Assembly (NCBI RefSeq): GCF_013694105.1
Contig: NZ_JACEFG010000002.1
Coordinates: 992,001 to 1,056,000 of the forward strand
Length of the DNA stretch: 64,000 bases
Reading direction: 5' to 3'
Source: Halobacillus locisalis
Lineage (GTDB): Bacteria; Bacillota; Bacilli; Bacillales; Halobacillaceae
The translations under genes were made by a program, and so were the position numbers. Positions within the stretch are counted from its first letter, which is position 1, and the number at the start of each line of letters is the position of its first letter. This document shows positions 1-8,156 of this stretch, one piece after another. A model generated the notes under the pieces. The model did not search any database, was not told the DNA's origin, and saw only the letters and a program-made list of their open reading frames with translations.

Positions 1-157
1 CATCAGAAGATAATTCAATCGTATCAAAGAAGTCCTCCAACACATCTTCCTCCACTTCATCAAGCAATCCTGTTACGTATAATGGTGTCTTAAAACGTGT
101 GAACAACTCTTTATACCCGTAAGATCCAAATACGTCTTTCATTTGTTCTTCTGTCAT
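1..157 (-). CDS. Hypothetical protein, N-terminal part only
   Basis: The first 52 codons of a minus-strand gene that runs off the left edge. It begins MTEEQMKDVFGSYGYKEL and is acidic, with several Glu/Asp pairs later on. The ATG at 155-157 is preceded on the minus strand by an AAAGGAGT ribosome site about 8 bases away, which supports a real start. I do not recognise the family and see no signal peptide or membrane segment in the visible part. Function unknown. Confidence 0.6.
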   Translation of the reverse strand, partial: MTEEQMKDVFGSYGYKELFTRFKTPLYVTGLLDEVEEDVLEDFFDTIELSSD

Positions 158-347
158 CAGGGTAACACTCCTTTTTAATAGGGTGTCTGAATTTCTTGCT
201 TCGTATTCTTTTATTCCCGGTTAATTGTTTTTTATCCACACGGGAGTTGGCCCAAGCAGATATGTCGATGATTTGAATCAGCCGTGTTATATTGGTAACC
301 ATCTTCTCTCAAGGGAGATGAAATATTGGAATAGATGAGGTGTTATA

Positions 348-497
348 ATGATTAAATGGATTTTATCAAAGTTTGCTAAGAAAGAGACAGCTCCAAGAAG
401 TAGAACGACCATTCACTCATTACCACCAAAGAATGCCAACAATAAATCAACCCAAGAAGAAGGTTATGTGAAAGACTGTGATTTGGGCTGGTGCTGA
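348..497 (+). CDS. Possible 49-residue small protein
   Basis: A short frame starting MIKWILSKFAKKET and ending DCDLGWC. A GAGGTG ribosome site lies 6 bases upstream and a terminator-like hairpin follows at 568-620, so the unit looks like an independent small gene. The N-terminus is a short basic amphipathic stretch, the middle is polar and low in complexity, and the tail has two Cys residues. Doubt: a TATAAT at 344-349 overlaps the start codon, so the ATG could be part of a promoter instead. No family recognised. Confidence 0.4.
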   Translation: MIKWILSKFAKKETAPRSRTTIHSLPPKNANNKSTQEEGYVKDCDLGWC

Positions 498-567
498 GGT
501 CGATGGACTAGAATAATGGAGTTTCAGACACTAATATAAGATATAGCAATGCTAATGAATGGATACG

Positions 568-620
568 CAAAATCCCGCTTGAATAGACTCAAGACGGATT
601 TTGGGTGTCCATTTTTTTTG
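568..620 (+). terminator. Terminator-like hairpin
   Basis: CAAAATC (568-574) pairs with GATTTTG (597-603), with an inner CTTGA/TCAAG pair. A T-rich run at 611-619 follows eight bases later, so the terminator is weaker than usual. The rest of 498-934 shows no convincing gene. Confidence 0.45.
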
Positions 621-934
621 GATGTCGCTGTGGATAGGTCATAAAGTTCTCTCCTGTTTAAATTTCTCTACTAATCTGTTCCTCTATTCTCCTTTATTGA
701 AAAGCTTTCATCGCTTATGGTGGAGTATGGATCGTGCTTTCTGTTCTTTTTGGGTGGGATTGATAAGAGACACAGGATGTTTACGACCGAATAGGATAGG
801 TAATTTCCTAGTAAAGGGAACGAACAGGGTGGGGACCACTCTACAATAATGAAATATTCACCAATAATTAATAGGTTTGTTGACCATATTGCATTATAAT
901 GGAAAAAAGAAGACAAGAGAGGAAGGTAATTAGA

Positions 935-1576
935 ATGCGAGATAAATTATCAGGAACGATTTTTTTGTCTAAACTAATTACTCAATATGCTCACTTGCAC
1001 AACCGTACACTAGGATCGAAAGCAGAAGGATATATTCAACAACTCGGCATTAAAACAGGGGAATGGATCGAATCCTTTTATGATGAAAAAGGAACCCATT
1101 GGACCCCGGATCAATACGCGCGCGTCATCGTTGATTTGAAAAATTCGATTGGTGGCCATTTTCATATAACAGAAGTTCATGAGGATCGCGTTATTGTCAA
1201 AGCGGAAGGTTGTCCGTTCGGTGAGGCTGTGAAAGATGCCCCGCATTTATGCATGATGACCTCCAGTGTTTTCGGAGGAATTGCATCAAGAAGAATGGGA
1301 TACGGCAAAGTCAATTTGCGTAAACGGATTGCCGTTGGTGATGCGGGTTGTGAGGTAGCGATTTATTTCCAACCGACCGATGAAGAAGAAGGAATTGTTT
1401 ATGAGAACATTCCCATCACACCTGAACAAGGGGACCCATTCATCTGGGAAGAGGAGACCATTAAAGCTCTAGGTGAAGAGTTACGTAAGAGCGATGACAT
1501 GGTGATGGAATTGGTAGAGGAGCTAGATCGTCTGCGATCGGAAGTAGAAGAGTTGAAAGAAAAATCTTCGATATAA
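935..1576 (+). CDS. Methanogen output domain 1 (MetOD1) protein
   Basis: A 213-residue soluble protein. The central part, with VIVDLKNSIGGHFHI at about 65-79, EGCPFG at 91-96, LCMMTS at 105-110 and GDAGCE at 135-140, matches the domain known as methanogen output domain 1, which is also common in Bacillaceae proteins. Three Cys (93, 106, 139) sit in these motifs and may bind a ligand or metal, by inference. The last 35 residues form an acidic coiled coil. An upstream ATG at 899 is in frame, but it overlaps a TATAAT (895-900) and lacks a ribosome site. The ATG at 935 has AGGAAGG 9 bases upstream and was chosen. Role unknown, perhaps a sensory or output module. Confidence 0.75.
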   Translation: MRDKLSGTIFLSKLITQYAHLHNRTLGSKAEGYIQQLGIKTGEWIESFYDEKGTHWTPDQYARVIVDLKNSIGGHFHITEVHEDRVIVKAEGCPFGEAVKDAPHLCMMTSSVFGGIASRRMGYGKVNLRKRIAVGDAGCEVAIYFQPTDEEEGIVYENIPITPEQGDPFIWEEETIKALGEELRKSDDMVMELVEELDRLRSEVEELKEKSSI

Positions 1577-1653
1577 TCGGCTGTAATAGGAATATAGACA
1601 AGGAATTAGGGAATAGATATAGTGTAAGCCACTAACTCCTAGGAGGTTTAGGT

Positions 1654-1830
1654 ATGGTTTGGCTCATGTTAACGTTTGTCGTGACACTGATTGCTTTTAC
1701 CGTCTACTTTGACCAGTCGGAAAAACGTAAAGTAAAAGCCAATGTAGCCGTTAAAGACCACAAAGCCTTGGAACAGGAATACTATTCTCGTGGCACAGCC
1801 AATGAATCTGCTAAACATGAACATTTTTAA
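1654..1830 (+). CDS. Small single-pass membrane protein, 58 residues
   Basis: Starts MVWLMLTFVVTLIAF, a hydrophobic N-terminal segment of about 19 residues, then turns basic (EKRKVKA) and ends in a charged tail rich in His, Glu and Lys. An AGGAGG ribosome site lies immediately upstream and a strong terminator follows at 1840-1874, so it is probably expressed. It follows the MetOD1 gene by 77 bases and could be cotranscribed. The layout suggests one membrane anchor with a cytoplasmic tail. No family recognised. Confidence 0.7.
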   Translation: MVWLMLTFVVTLIAFTVYFDQSEKRKVKANVAVKDHKALEQEYYSRGTANESAKHEHF

Positions 1831-1839
1831 ACATACTGG

Positions 1840-1874
1840 GCAAAAGCTCTCTACATAGCTTTTGCTCTTTTTTT
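1840..1874 (+). terminator. Rho-independent terminator
   Basis: GCAAAAGCT (1840-1848) pairs with AGCTTTTGC (1857-1865), followed by a T-run. It ends the small membrane protein gene. Confidence 0.85.
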
Positions 1875-2079
1875 GTGGATTTGATGAGCTTCCATGTTGA
1901 CTCGTAATTTACTGAAGAAGCGAGCTGTGGTAGTGGGGTCAGGTTCGTTCCCTCCTTGCGTTATATTGGATGAACGGACCTTATTCAGTAAAATTGCTTC
2001 CGGTAGAAATCTCTATTCACAGCACGGTAGGGGGCAGCTGATGCTCCTCAGAAATGGAACAGGGAAAAGATTTTTCTGT

Positions 2080-2232
2080 TTCCGACATCTGTAGTAACTA
2101 TTCGGACAAGAGCGGCTCGATTTCGGACAACTTCCCTCCCTATCCGGACAAGAGACAAATCATTTCAGACATGCCCTGGCTATTCGGACAATTGATCCAC
2201 TTTATCGGACATCCTCTCAGGTTTTCCGGACA
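2080..2232 (+). repeat. Eight-unit array of TTCGGACA with 21-bp phasing
   Basis: Eight copies of an 8-bp motif close to TTCGGACA start at 2080, 2101, 2122, 2143, 2164, 2183, 2204 and 2225. The intervals are 21,21,21,21,19,21,21. Variants are TTCCGACA, TCCGGACA, TTCAGACA and ATCGGACA. The roughly 13 bases between motifs are not repeated. CCCACACCCTAG follows the last unit. An array at 26968 has exactly the same spacing. It lies in a 730-base gap between a terminator and a Fur-controlled gene. Long open frames across it are a consequence of the 7-codon period and have no ribosome site. Confidence 0.85.
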
Positions 2233-2436
2233 CCCACACCCTAGTCTCTATTTCGAGGAGGACAAGAGCGTCTCACCTTCGAATTTCCAAGATATATGGC
2301 AGTAACAGTAATCCTGAATTGTCAGCGTAGAGAATACATAACGTAGGCGTAGCATGCATACATTCGTCTTGTAGGGAAACGGTCCTTCAACTCCTTATAC
2401 ATACCTCTTGAATTTGAGATTTCTCCTTTATGATGC

Positions 2437-2451
2437 TGAAAATGATTCTCA
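2437..2451 (+). promoter_or_regulatory. Fur box
   Basis: TGAAAATGATTCTCA matches the Bacillus 7-1-7 Fur core TGATAATNATTATCA with few mismatches. It lies just upstream of the -35 element of the ABC ATPase gene, so iron repression is inferred. Confidence 0.75.
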
Positions 2452-2457
2452 AATTCA

Positions 2458-2486
2458 TTGACAGATAACTCTGAAGCCCATAAACT
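2458..2486 (+). promoter_or_regulatory. Sigma-A promoter of the ABC ATPase gene
   Basis: TTGACA (2458-2463), a 17-base spacer, then TAAACT (2481-2486). It adjoins the Fur box and lies about 75 bases before the start codon. Confidence 0.6.
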
Positions 2487-2560
2487 TAGAAGTACGGATT
2501 ATTATGCGAACGTTTTTTGACATATAGTGAGGCGCAGGACATAAAGGAGAGGTCGACAGT

Positions 2561-3397
2561 ATGGATACTTTGTTGGCGAAGGATTTAACATTAGGTTATG
2601 GCGATTCTATTATTATCGATTCATTAAATATAACAATTCCTAAAGGCAAAGTGACGGTTCTGATCGGTGGAAACGGGTGCGGTAAATCGACGTTATTGCG
2701 TTCGATGGCTCGCTTATTGAAACCGAAGGATGGTGAAGTCGTCTTAGATAGTCAAGACATCTCGAAGATGAAAACAAAAGATGTTGCGAAGAAAATGGCG
2801 ATTCTACCACAAAGTCCGACGACACCAGAAGGGCTTACCGTTTATCAATTAGTGAAACAGGGACGTTATCCTTACCAAGGCTTGACGAAGCGTTGGTCGA
2901 ATGATGACGAAGCGGCGGTAACGAAAGCGCTTGAGGATACGAATTTAACCGAGCTCAAAGAGCGTTCTGTTGATTCTTTATCTGGTGGTCAACGTCAACG
3001 TGCATGGATTGCCATGACGCTTGCACAAGATACTGATACCCTTCTACTCGATGAGCCGACCACTTACCTGGATATGACGCACCAAATCGAAATTCTCGAT
3101 TTGCTGTTTGACTTAAACCAGGATCATGGACGTACGGTCGTTATGGTCTTACACGATATCAATTTAGCTTGTCGTTATGCGGATCACTTGATTGCCGTCA
3201 AGGATAAAACCGTTTTCGATCAAGGAAAACCGGAAGAAGTCATTACTTGTGATTTGATGCAGCATGTATTCGATATGACATGTGATGTCCGGGAGGATCC
3301 GTTGTTCGGAACACCAATGTGTATACCGCACGGGAAAGGGCGTTGTCTAATCAAACAAGCCCAAGCAGAAGCACAGGTTCAAGCTCAAACTTCATAG
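2561..3397 (+). CDS. Iron-siderophore/heme-type ABC transporter ATPase
   Basis: A 278-residue ATPase of the FecE/FhuC/YusV type that would power import of ferric siderophores or heme. Visible motifs are Walker A GGNGCGKST (36-44), Q-loop LPQSP (82-86), signature LSGGQ (140-144), Walker B LLLDEP (161-166) and H-loop MVLHD. The C-terminus carries an extra Ala/Gln-rich tail. AAAGGAGAGG precedes the ATG. Family and Fur box agree on iron uptake. Oddly, no permease or binding protein adjoins it: a terminator follows immediately, so it must serve partners encoded elsewhere, as YusV does in Bacillus subtilis. Confidence 0.85.
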   Translation: MDTLLAKDLTLGYGDSIIIDSLNITIPKGKVTVLIGGNGCGKSTLLRSMARLLKPKDGEVVLDSQDISKMKTKDVAKKMAILPQSPTTPEGLTVYQLVKQGRYPYQGLTKRWSNDDEAAVTKALEDTNLTELKERSVDSLSGGQRQRAWIAMTLAQDTDTLLLDEPTTYLDMTHQIEILDLLFDLNQDHGRTVVMVLHDINLACRYADHLIAVKDKTVFDQGKPEEVITCDLMQHVFDMTCDVREDPLFGTPMCIPHGKGRCLIKQAQAEAQVQAQTS

Positions 3398-3451
3398 CAT
3401 CGAACGCAAAGGATGATGAGTTGTCCTGTTGCGGTAGTAATAGAACACATT

Positions 3452-3492
3452 AAAAGCCCGCTAATTCGCAAATGGATTAGCGGGCTTTTCTA
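3452..3492 (+). terminator. Rho-independent terminator
   Basis: AAAAGCCCGCTAAT (3452-3465) pairs perfectly with ATTAGCGGGCTTTT (3476-3489). It ends the ABC ATPase gene. Between here and 3754 only an AT-rich promoter-like region is seen. Confidence 0.9.
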
Positions 3493-3754
3493 TGTTCTTA
3501 AATGGATGTTCCAGTGTGTTTACTATGTCATTTGAGTATTGTCCTTGTAACTCATCGTCTTTCCGAAATAAGAGTGTAAAGAACACGACAATGCGTATAA
3601 AACTATTTATTTCCTGTCTTTCCTTACTCTGCAAATATCTCGAGTTAAAAGAATTTTAAGTGTAGAAAAACCGCCAAAAATGTTATGATAGAAGCAATGT
3701 GTACACACTTGTTAAGGCTATTCAGACAGATTCTAATAGATGAGGGGATGGACC

Positions 3755-5821
3755 ATGGCTGATCATGTGCGTGATATTTTTGAAAAAGGGATGATCGATA
3801 CCACAGAACATATGATACCGCTCTTACATATGTTGATGGATGGCATTTCGGACTATATTTTCCTAATGGAAGTCATAGCACCGAATCGTTTCAAATACGT
3901 GCTCGTGAATCAGTCTGCGAAAACCCGACATCCTATAGAGGATGTCGAATGGGAAGGTCGTTTTATAGAAGATTTATTGGATAGGGAGAAAGCCGAACCG
4001 CTGATTGAACGATATCAGAATGTGTTCGATGAAAATCGTCCACTTACGTACGAGGATGAAATGGAATTAGATGGCACAGTTTTCAGAGGACATACGTCTC
4101 TTACTCCATTAAAAAATCAGGGTGGAGATGTCACCTATATTTTAGGTATTACGCGGGATATTACGGATGTCGTGGAAAAAGAACGTGATCTAAATCGAAT
4201 TAATGCTGTCTATCGCTCTTTGATGGAGAATACAGCGGATGCCATTCTCGTCATTGACACGAATCAGAAGGTTGTCGAAGTCAATTCTGCGCTAGAAAAA
4301 CTATATGGATACACAAAACAGGAATTGTCAGGGGATGTCTTCCCTTTTATTCCAAAAGAAAAGCAAGAAGAGGCCCAGTCCATTATTGATCGGGCTTTAG
4401 AAAATGAAGGGGTATCCGGGTTCCAAACCGTTCGCGAGCGGAAAGATGGGACGCGCATTGACGTGTCCATGACGGTCTCTCCGATTCATAATGAGGTGGG
4501 AGAGACAATCGGCATTAGCTCCATCGTTCGCGATATCACTCATATTAAAGAGAATGAACGAAAATTAGCGGCTAGCCGGTCACGCTACCATTCGTTATTC
4601 AAACATAATCCACATCCTATTCTGACGTTGAACTTGGACGGGACGGTACAAAATGCAAACCCAGCTAGTTTGAAGATGATGAACAAGTCGGATGAAGAAC
4701 TGGCAGGGGTTTCTTTATCCGAGCTGTTGCCGGACGAACAGGCGAAATGGGTCGAAGAGTATTGCCAGCATAAGGACCTAGAGGAAGACGTCTGGTTTCA
4801 GGCATCTTTGCGAGTGAATCAGGAAGAGCGCATCGCCAATGTGTTTCTAGTCCCGATCATTAATGAAGATGAACGAGTCGGCATGTATGCGATTTTAGAT
4901 GACATTACTGGTAAGGAGCGTGCTACAGAAGCCTTGAGGCAGAGTGAAGCGAAGTTTAGACTGATAGCGGATCATTCGAATGACTTGATTTGTGTATTCT
5001 CACCTTATGGAGAGTTGTATTATGCTTCTCCCTCGCTGACAAAGTTCTTCGGATTCAATCCTGCTGAACTTCCAAACGAACAACTCACTCAAATGATCGA
5101 GTTCGATGATCTTATGAGAGTATCAAATGCGTTTAAGCAATGCTTTATAGACGGGCAAGCGTTTACTGTAACGTTGGAATTGACAGGAAAGACGGGAAAA
5201 GCCGTTTGGTTCGAATGCAGAGGGACGCCTGTACTTTCTGATGAAGGGATAGTCAATAGGATCGTCGTGGTAGGTCGGGACATTTCTGAACAAAAGAAGT
5301 ATGAAGATCAGCTTAAGCGGATTGCGTTTTACGATTATTTAACAGGATTACCGAATCGCCGTTTATTCGAAGACCGTTTAGAGCGAGGGATTGTCCAAGC
5401 TTCACGTAAGAATCAATCGTTTGCGTTATTGTATTTGGATGGCGATAGTTTCAAACGTATCAATGATGAGTACGGACATGATATGGGAGACGATTTCTTA
5501 CGCTTAGTCGGCAATCGTATGAAAGAATGCCTGCGAGAAAGTGATTCGATCGGTCGGATCGGTGGAGATGAGTTTGCGATATTACTGAGCGATATTCAGG
5601 ACACAGGTCATGTGCGTCAGATTTCCAAGCGGATCTTAAATCAGCTGCGTTTACCTTATCAACTGAATGGGGTGAAAGTGGTCTCGTCCTTTTCGATTGG
5701 TGTTTCGATGTATCCAGCCGATGGACAATCACTTGATGACTTATTCCGAACGGCTGACCAAGCCTTGTATTATGGGAAGCGAGAAGGAAAAGATCAGATT
5801 TGGTTATATGAAGATTTATAA
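3755..5821 (+). CDS. Multi-PAS diguanylate cyclase
   Basis: A 688-residue protein with about four PAS/PAC sensor domains (roughly 20-140, 143-260, 270-385 and 395-515, each ending in a DIT or DIS motif) followed by a GGDEF domain from about 520. GGDEF is intact at 603-607, and RESD at 594-597 is the product-inhibition I-site at the usual five-residue distance, so an active, feedback-inhibited c-di-GMP synthase is expected. No membrane segment is visible, so it is probably cytoplasmic. An ATG at 3740 is in frame, but only the ATG at 3755 has a ribosome site (GAGGGG, 7 bases upstream). Signal unknown; no EAL domain accompanies it. Confidence 0.9.
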   Translation: MADHVRDIFEKGMIDTTEHMIPLLHMLMDGISDYIFLMEVIAPNRFKYVLVNQSAKTRHPIEDVEWEGRFIEDLLDREKAEPLIERYQNVFDENRPLTYEDEMELDGTVFRGHTSLTPLKNQGGDVTYILGITRDITDVVEKERDLNRINAVYRSLMENTADAILVIDTNQKVVEVNSALEKLYGYTKQELSGDVFPFIPKEKQEEAQSIIDRALENEGVSGFQTVRERKDGTRIDVSMTVSPIHNEVGETIGISSIVRDITHIKENERKLAASRSRYHSLFKHNPHPILTLNLDGTVQNANPASLKMMNKSDEELAGVSLSELLPDEQAKWVEEYCQHKDLEEDVWFQASLRVNQEERIANVFLVPIINEDERVGMYAILDDITGKERATEALRQSEAKFRLIADHSNDLICVFSPYGELYYASPSLTKFFGFNPAELPNEQLTQMIEFDDLMRVSNAFKQCFIDGQAFTVTLELTGKTGKAVWFECRGTPVLSDEGIVNRIVVVGRDISEQKKYEDQLKRIAFYDYLTGLPNRRLFEDRLERGIVQASRKNQSFALLYLDGDSFKRINDEYGHDMGDDFLRLVGNRMKECLRESDSIGRIGGDEFAILLSDIQDTGHVRQISKRILNQLRLPYQLNGVKVVSSFSIGVSMYPADGQSLDDLFRTADQALYYGKREGKDQIWLYEDL

Positions 5822-5828
5822 AAAGAAG

Positions 5829-5876
5829 AGGGAAAGGTACCACGGCTCGTGTAGCCAACGTACCTTTCCCTTTTCT
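5829..5876. terminator. Bidirectional terminator
   Basis: GGGAAAGGTAC (5830-5840) pairs with GTACCTTTCCC (5860-5870), with A-rich sequence on the left and T-rich on the right. It separates the convergent GGDEF and HAD genes. Confidence 0.8.
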
Positions 5877-6527
5877 TTATTCTGGGATATTCGTTAAATC
5901 GTTAATGATATATGTCGGTTCTATACCGAGTTCCGGCCATTTTTGATCGTTTCGATTCACCCATGCCGTATGGAAACCATAGGATGCGGCGCCTGTAATG
6001 TCCCAAGGGTTACTTGAGAAAAAGAGGACATCCTCCTTCTCGAATCCGAGTTTTTCTTCAGCATGCTTATAAGCATCTGGGTGAGGCTTGTACACTTTCG
6101 GGTCATCGGCACTAAGCAGCCCGAATGTGTCTGTGAGCTGATTGTTTTCTAGTAATGGTTGAAGCATGGAATGCGTTCCATTTGAGAATATAGTAAACGT
6201 ATGGTCTGGATATCGGTCATTCAAATCGTTCACTTCAGGGTAAGGTGTCAACTTTTCGTATTGCTTCATCAAGTCTTCTACGATATCCGGTTTCACTTCC
6301 ACACCACTGTAGGCAAGGGCGTCGAGCAGAGCCCATTGTGTAATGTCGCTGAATGGGCGGTAGCCATTAACCATTTGTCGCACAAGGAAGTAATGGATCT
6401 GTCTGGAGCGCCATTCTTGACTGATCGTATCACCATGATCAGGGTAGTGTTGGTGAATTTTTTCCATTACGGAATGAACATCGAACAACGTTCCGTAAGC
6501 ATCAAAGACGTACCCTTGATAAGTCAT
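5877..6527 (-). CDS. Haloacid dehalogenase, type II (HAD superfamily)
   Basis: A 216-residue HAD hydrolase of the L-2-haloacid dehalogenase type. Motif I is FDAYGTLFD with the nucleophile Asp near the N-terminus, motif II is IFSNGTHSML, the conserved Lys lies in KVYKPHPDAY, and the acidic motif is FFSSNPWDITGA. The SSNPWD motif is typical of dehalogenases that hydrolyse 2-haloalkanoates, although many such proteins have other substrates. Two ATGs are close together. The one at 6527 has AAAGGG 9 bases upstream, whereas the one at 6536 touches it, so 6527 was chosen. Single gene, convergent with the GGDEF gene. Confidence 0.85.
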   Translation of the reverse strand: MTYQGYVFDAYGTLFDVHSVMEKIHQHYPDHGDTISQEWRSRQIHYFLVRQMVNGYRPFSDITQWALLDALAYSGVEVKPDIVEDLMKQYEKLTPYPEVNDLNDRYPDHTFTIFSNGTHSMLQPLLENNQLTDTFGLLSADDPKVYKPHPDAYKHAEEKLGFEKEDVLFFSSNPWDITGAASYGFHTAWVNRNDQKWPELGIEPTYIINDLTNIPE

Positions 6528-6605
6528 ATGAATCATCCCTTTCTCAAATATTCGTTTCCCTATCTATAATCATGGTAAACTGGTACGGAAAGTGAGGGGA
6601 ACTCT

Positions 6606-7160
6606 ATGAACACATTGCATCATGGGTATTGGACCTTTTTTGCAGCAAGAAAACAGAGGCATACAGGCTGGTTCATCTTTGGTAGCATTCTGCCGGATAT
6701 CGTTTATTATGTAATGTTTATATATTTAGCTATTACACGGAATGCGTTTCAGGTGATCGGCGATGAAAGTCCGATGCGTTCCCTATTCCGCCTTGTACAT
6801 GATTTATTCGAACACCCTGTCGTTTTTATACTTAGACAAGCTGGACATTCTTTATTTGTTTGGGCCGTGGTCTTTGCGATTGTACTCGTCTGGAAGGGGC
6901 GGAAGTTGACGAAGGCGACGGCGCTTATGTATGGGTGGCTCGGTCATGTCATCATCGACATATTGACGCACAATCAAGATGCGGTGCCGATGTTTTATCC
7001 CGTCAGTGCTTATACCTTCCACAGCCCTGTCTCGTATTGGGACGATGACCATTATGCGGGGATCTTCTCCTTGATCAACACGACCTTGATTGTTCTGTCG
7101 CTCGTCTATTTATTTTATAAAAAATGGAAGAAGAAGCGTGCGTTCACAAAAAGTTCATGA
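6606..7160 (+). CDS. Integral membrane protein, YdjM/DUF457-like
   Basis: A 184-residue protein with about four hydrophobic segments. Conserved-looking polar groups are GSILPD (26-31), AGHSLF, and GWLGHVIIDILTH followed by an acidic residue and FYP. This arrangement resembles the YdjM/DUF457 family of membrane-bound putative metal-dependent hydrolases, where His and Asp in the membrane face are conserved. The substrate is not known for the family. It ends in a basic tail, KKWKKKR. A weak GAGGGG ribosome site precedes the ATG. It may be cotranscribed with the downstream CtaA-like gene, 98 bases away. Family assignment is tentative. Confidence 0.5.
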   Translation: MNTLHHGYWTFFAARKQRHTGWFIFGSILPDIVYYVMFIYLAITRNAFQVIGDESPMRSLFRLVHDLFEHPVVFILRQAGHSLFVWAVVFAIVLVWKGRKLTKATALMYGWLGHVIIDILTHNQDAVPMFYPVSAYTFHSPVSYWDDDHYAGIFSLINTTLIVLSLVYLFYKKWKKKRAFTKSS

Positions 7161-7258
7161 CCTCCCCGTCGTTTCCCGTTCTCTAAGCTTTGTATTTCAT
7201 GGTATGATTTAATGGGAAACTTATGTTTATTGATTTTATATAGAGAAAGGGTAAGGCT

Positions 7259-8140
7259 ATGAAGAAATTTTCAATTCTTACAACGTTCGTCACGTTCCTT
7301 GCTCTCATTTTAGGGAATCTAGTTGTAGCGACAGATTCAGGAGATGCTTGTGGAACGTCATGGCCGTTATGTAATGGTCAAGTCATTCCTGATATAACCG
7401 ACTATCATGTCATTATTGAATATTCGCACCGGTTAATGGTGCCATTATTGATTGTGCTTACGGGGATCAATGCCCTGGGAGCATTGTACAAGCATAAAAA
7501 GCGTAAGTCTGTATTGATTTTATCGCTGATGAGCCTTGGAGTATTGGTATTCCAATCAATCATCGGTGGTCTGAATGTCCTTCTCGGGACTCCGCCTGGA
7601 TTCACGACGCTCGATGTCACGTTCAGTCAGATGTTGCTGGTCGTTCTCGTATTACTAACGTACAGTCTTCATGATAAAAAAGTAGAGCTTTCACGATCAA
7701 GCTGGGAGTCGGTTGCGATGAGTTACCGCGCTTTCTTGATCGGGTTCACCGTGTATGTGGCACAAGTCATTCTCGGTGCGTTTTTCAAGCATAGCCGGGC
7801 AAGCAATGTCATGCTCGATATTCCGGCGATGGAGTATCTGGTGACAAGCGAGTCCATTGCCAATATGCTTTACTCTCTGCACTGGGTTGCAACGGTCGTG
7901 ATTCTGGTTGCAGCGGTTTGGTTTGTCATTTATGCGTCTCGATTTAACTACCATGTCCTGCTCTCGTGGTTGTATTTGATTTCACTATTATTGAATGCCG
8001 TCGTCGGTTTTGTCATTGTAGTGACAGGCAACGTGGTCGAAGCTTCTTCGGTTCATATGCTTCTTTCAACGGTCACGATGGCGATCGGGGCAAGTATTCT
8101 CGGCGGTTACTGGTTCAAGCTACAGAAAAGAACAGCATAA
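7259..8140 (+). CDS. CtaA/COX15-like heme A synthase homologue
   Basis: A 293-residue, eight-helix membrane protein of the heme A synthase family, which oxidises heme O to heme A for cytochrome oxidase. The extracellular Cys pair is present (Cys31, Cys38), as are Glu54 and His57 in EYSHR, His208 in LHWVAT and His266 in SVHML. By my by-eye alignment, the His expected in the fourth helix of the first half is replaced by Asp119 (TTLDVTFSQ). Three of four expected heme-ligand His residues therefore remain. It stands alone, not beside ctaB, so it may be a divergent paralogue. AAAGGG precedes the ATG. Confidence 0.75.
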   Translation: MKKFSILTTFVTFLALILGNLVVATDSGDACGTSWPLCNGQVIPDITDYHVIIEYSHRLMVPLLIVLTGINALGALYKHKKRKSVLILSLMSLGVLVFQSIIGGLNVLLGTPPGFTTLDVTFSQMLLVVLVLLTYSLHDKKVELSRSSWESVAMSYRAFLIGFTVYVAQVILGAFFKHSRASNVMLDIPAMEYLVTSESIANMLYSLHWVATVVILVAAVWFVIYASRFNYHVLLSWLYLISLLLNAVVGFVIVVTGNVVEASSVHMLLSTVTMAIGASILGGYWFKLQKRTA

Positions 8141-8156
8141 ACGAGTAAAGTGGTTT

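Noticed and set aside
601-849. Open frame after the first small gene
   Set aside because: It starts inside the terminator, has no ribosome site, and its composition is unlike neighbouring proteins; an antisense frame of similar length overlaps it.
2080-2232. CRISPR array
   Set aside because: The repeated motif is only 8 bp, spacers are 11-13 bp, and no cas genes are in the window.
1894-2305. Open frames crossing the first phased array
   Set aside because: They have no ribosome site, their translation is only the heptad echo of the 21-bp period, and the 19-bp step breaks it.
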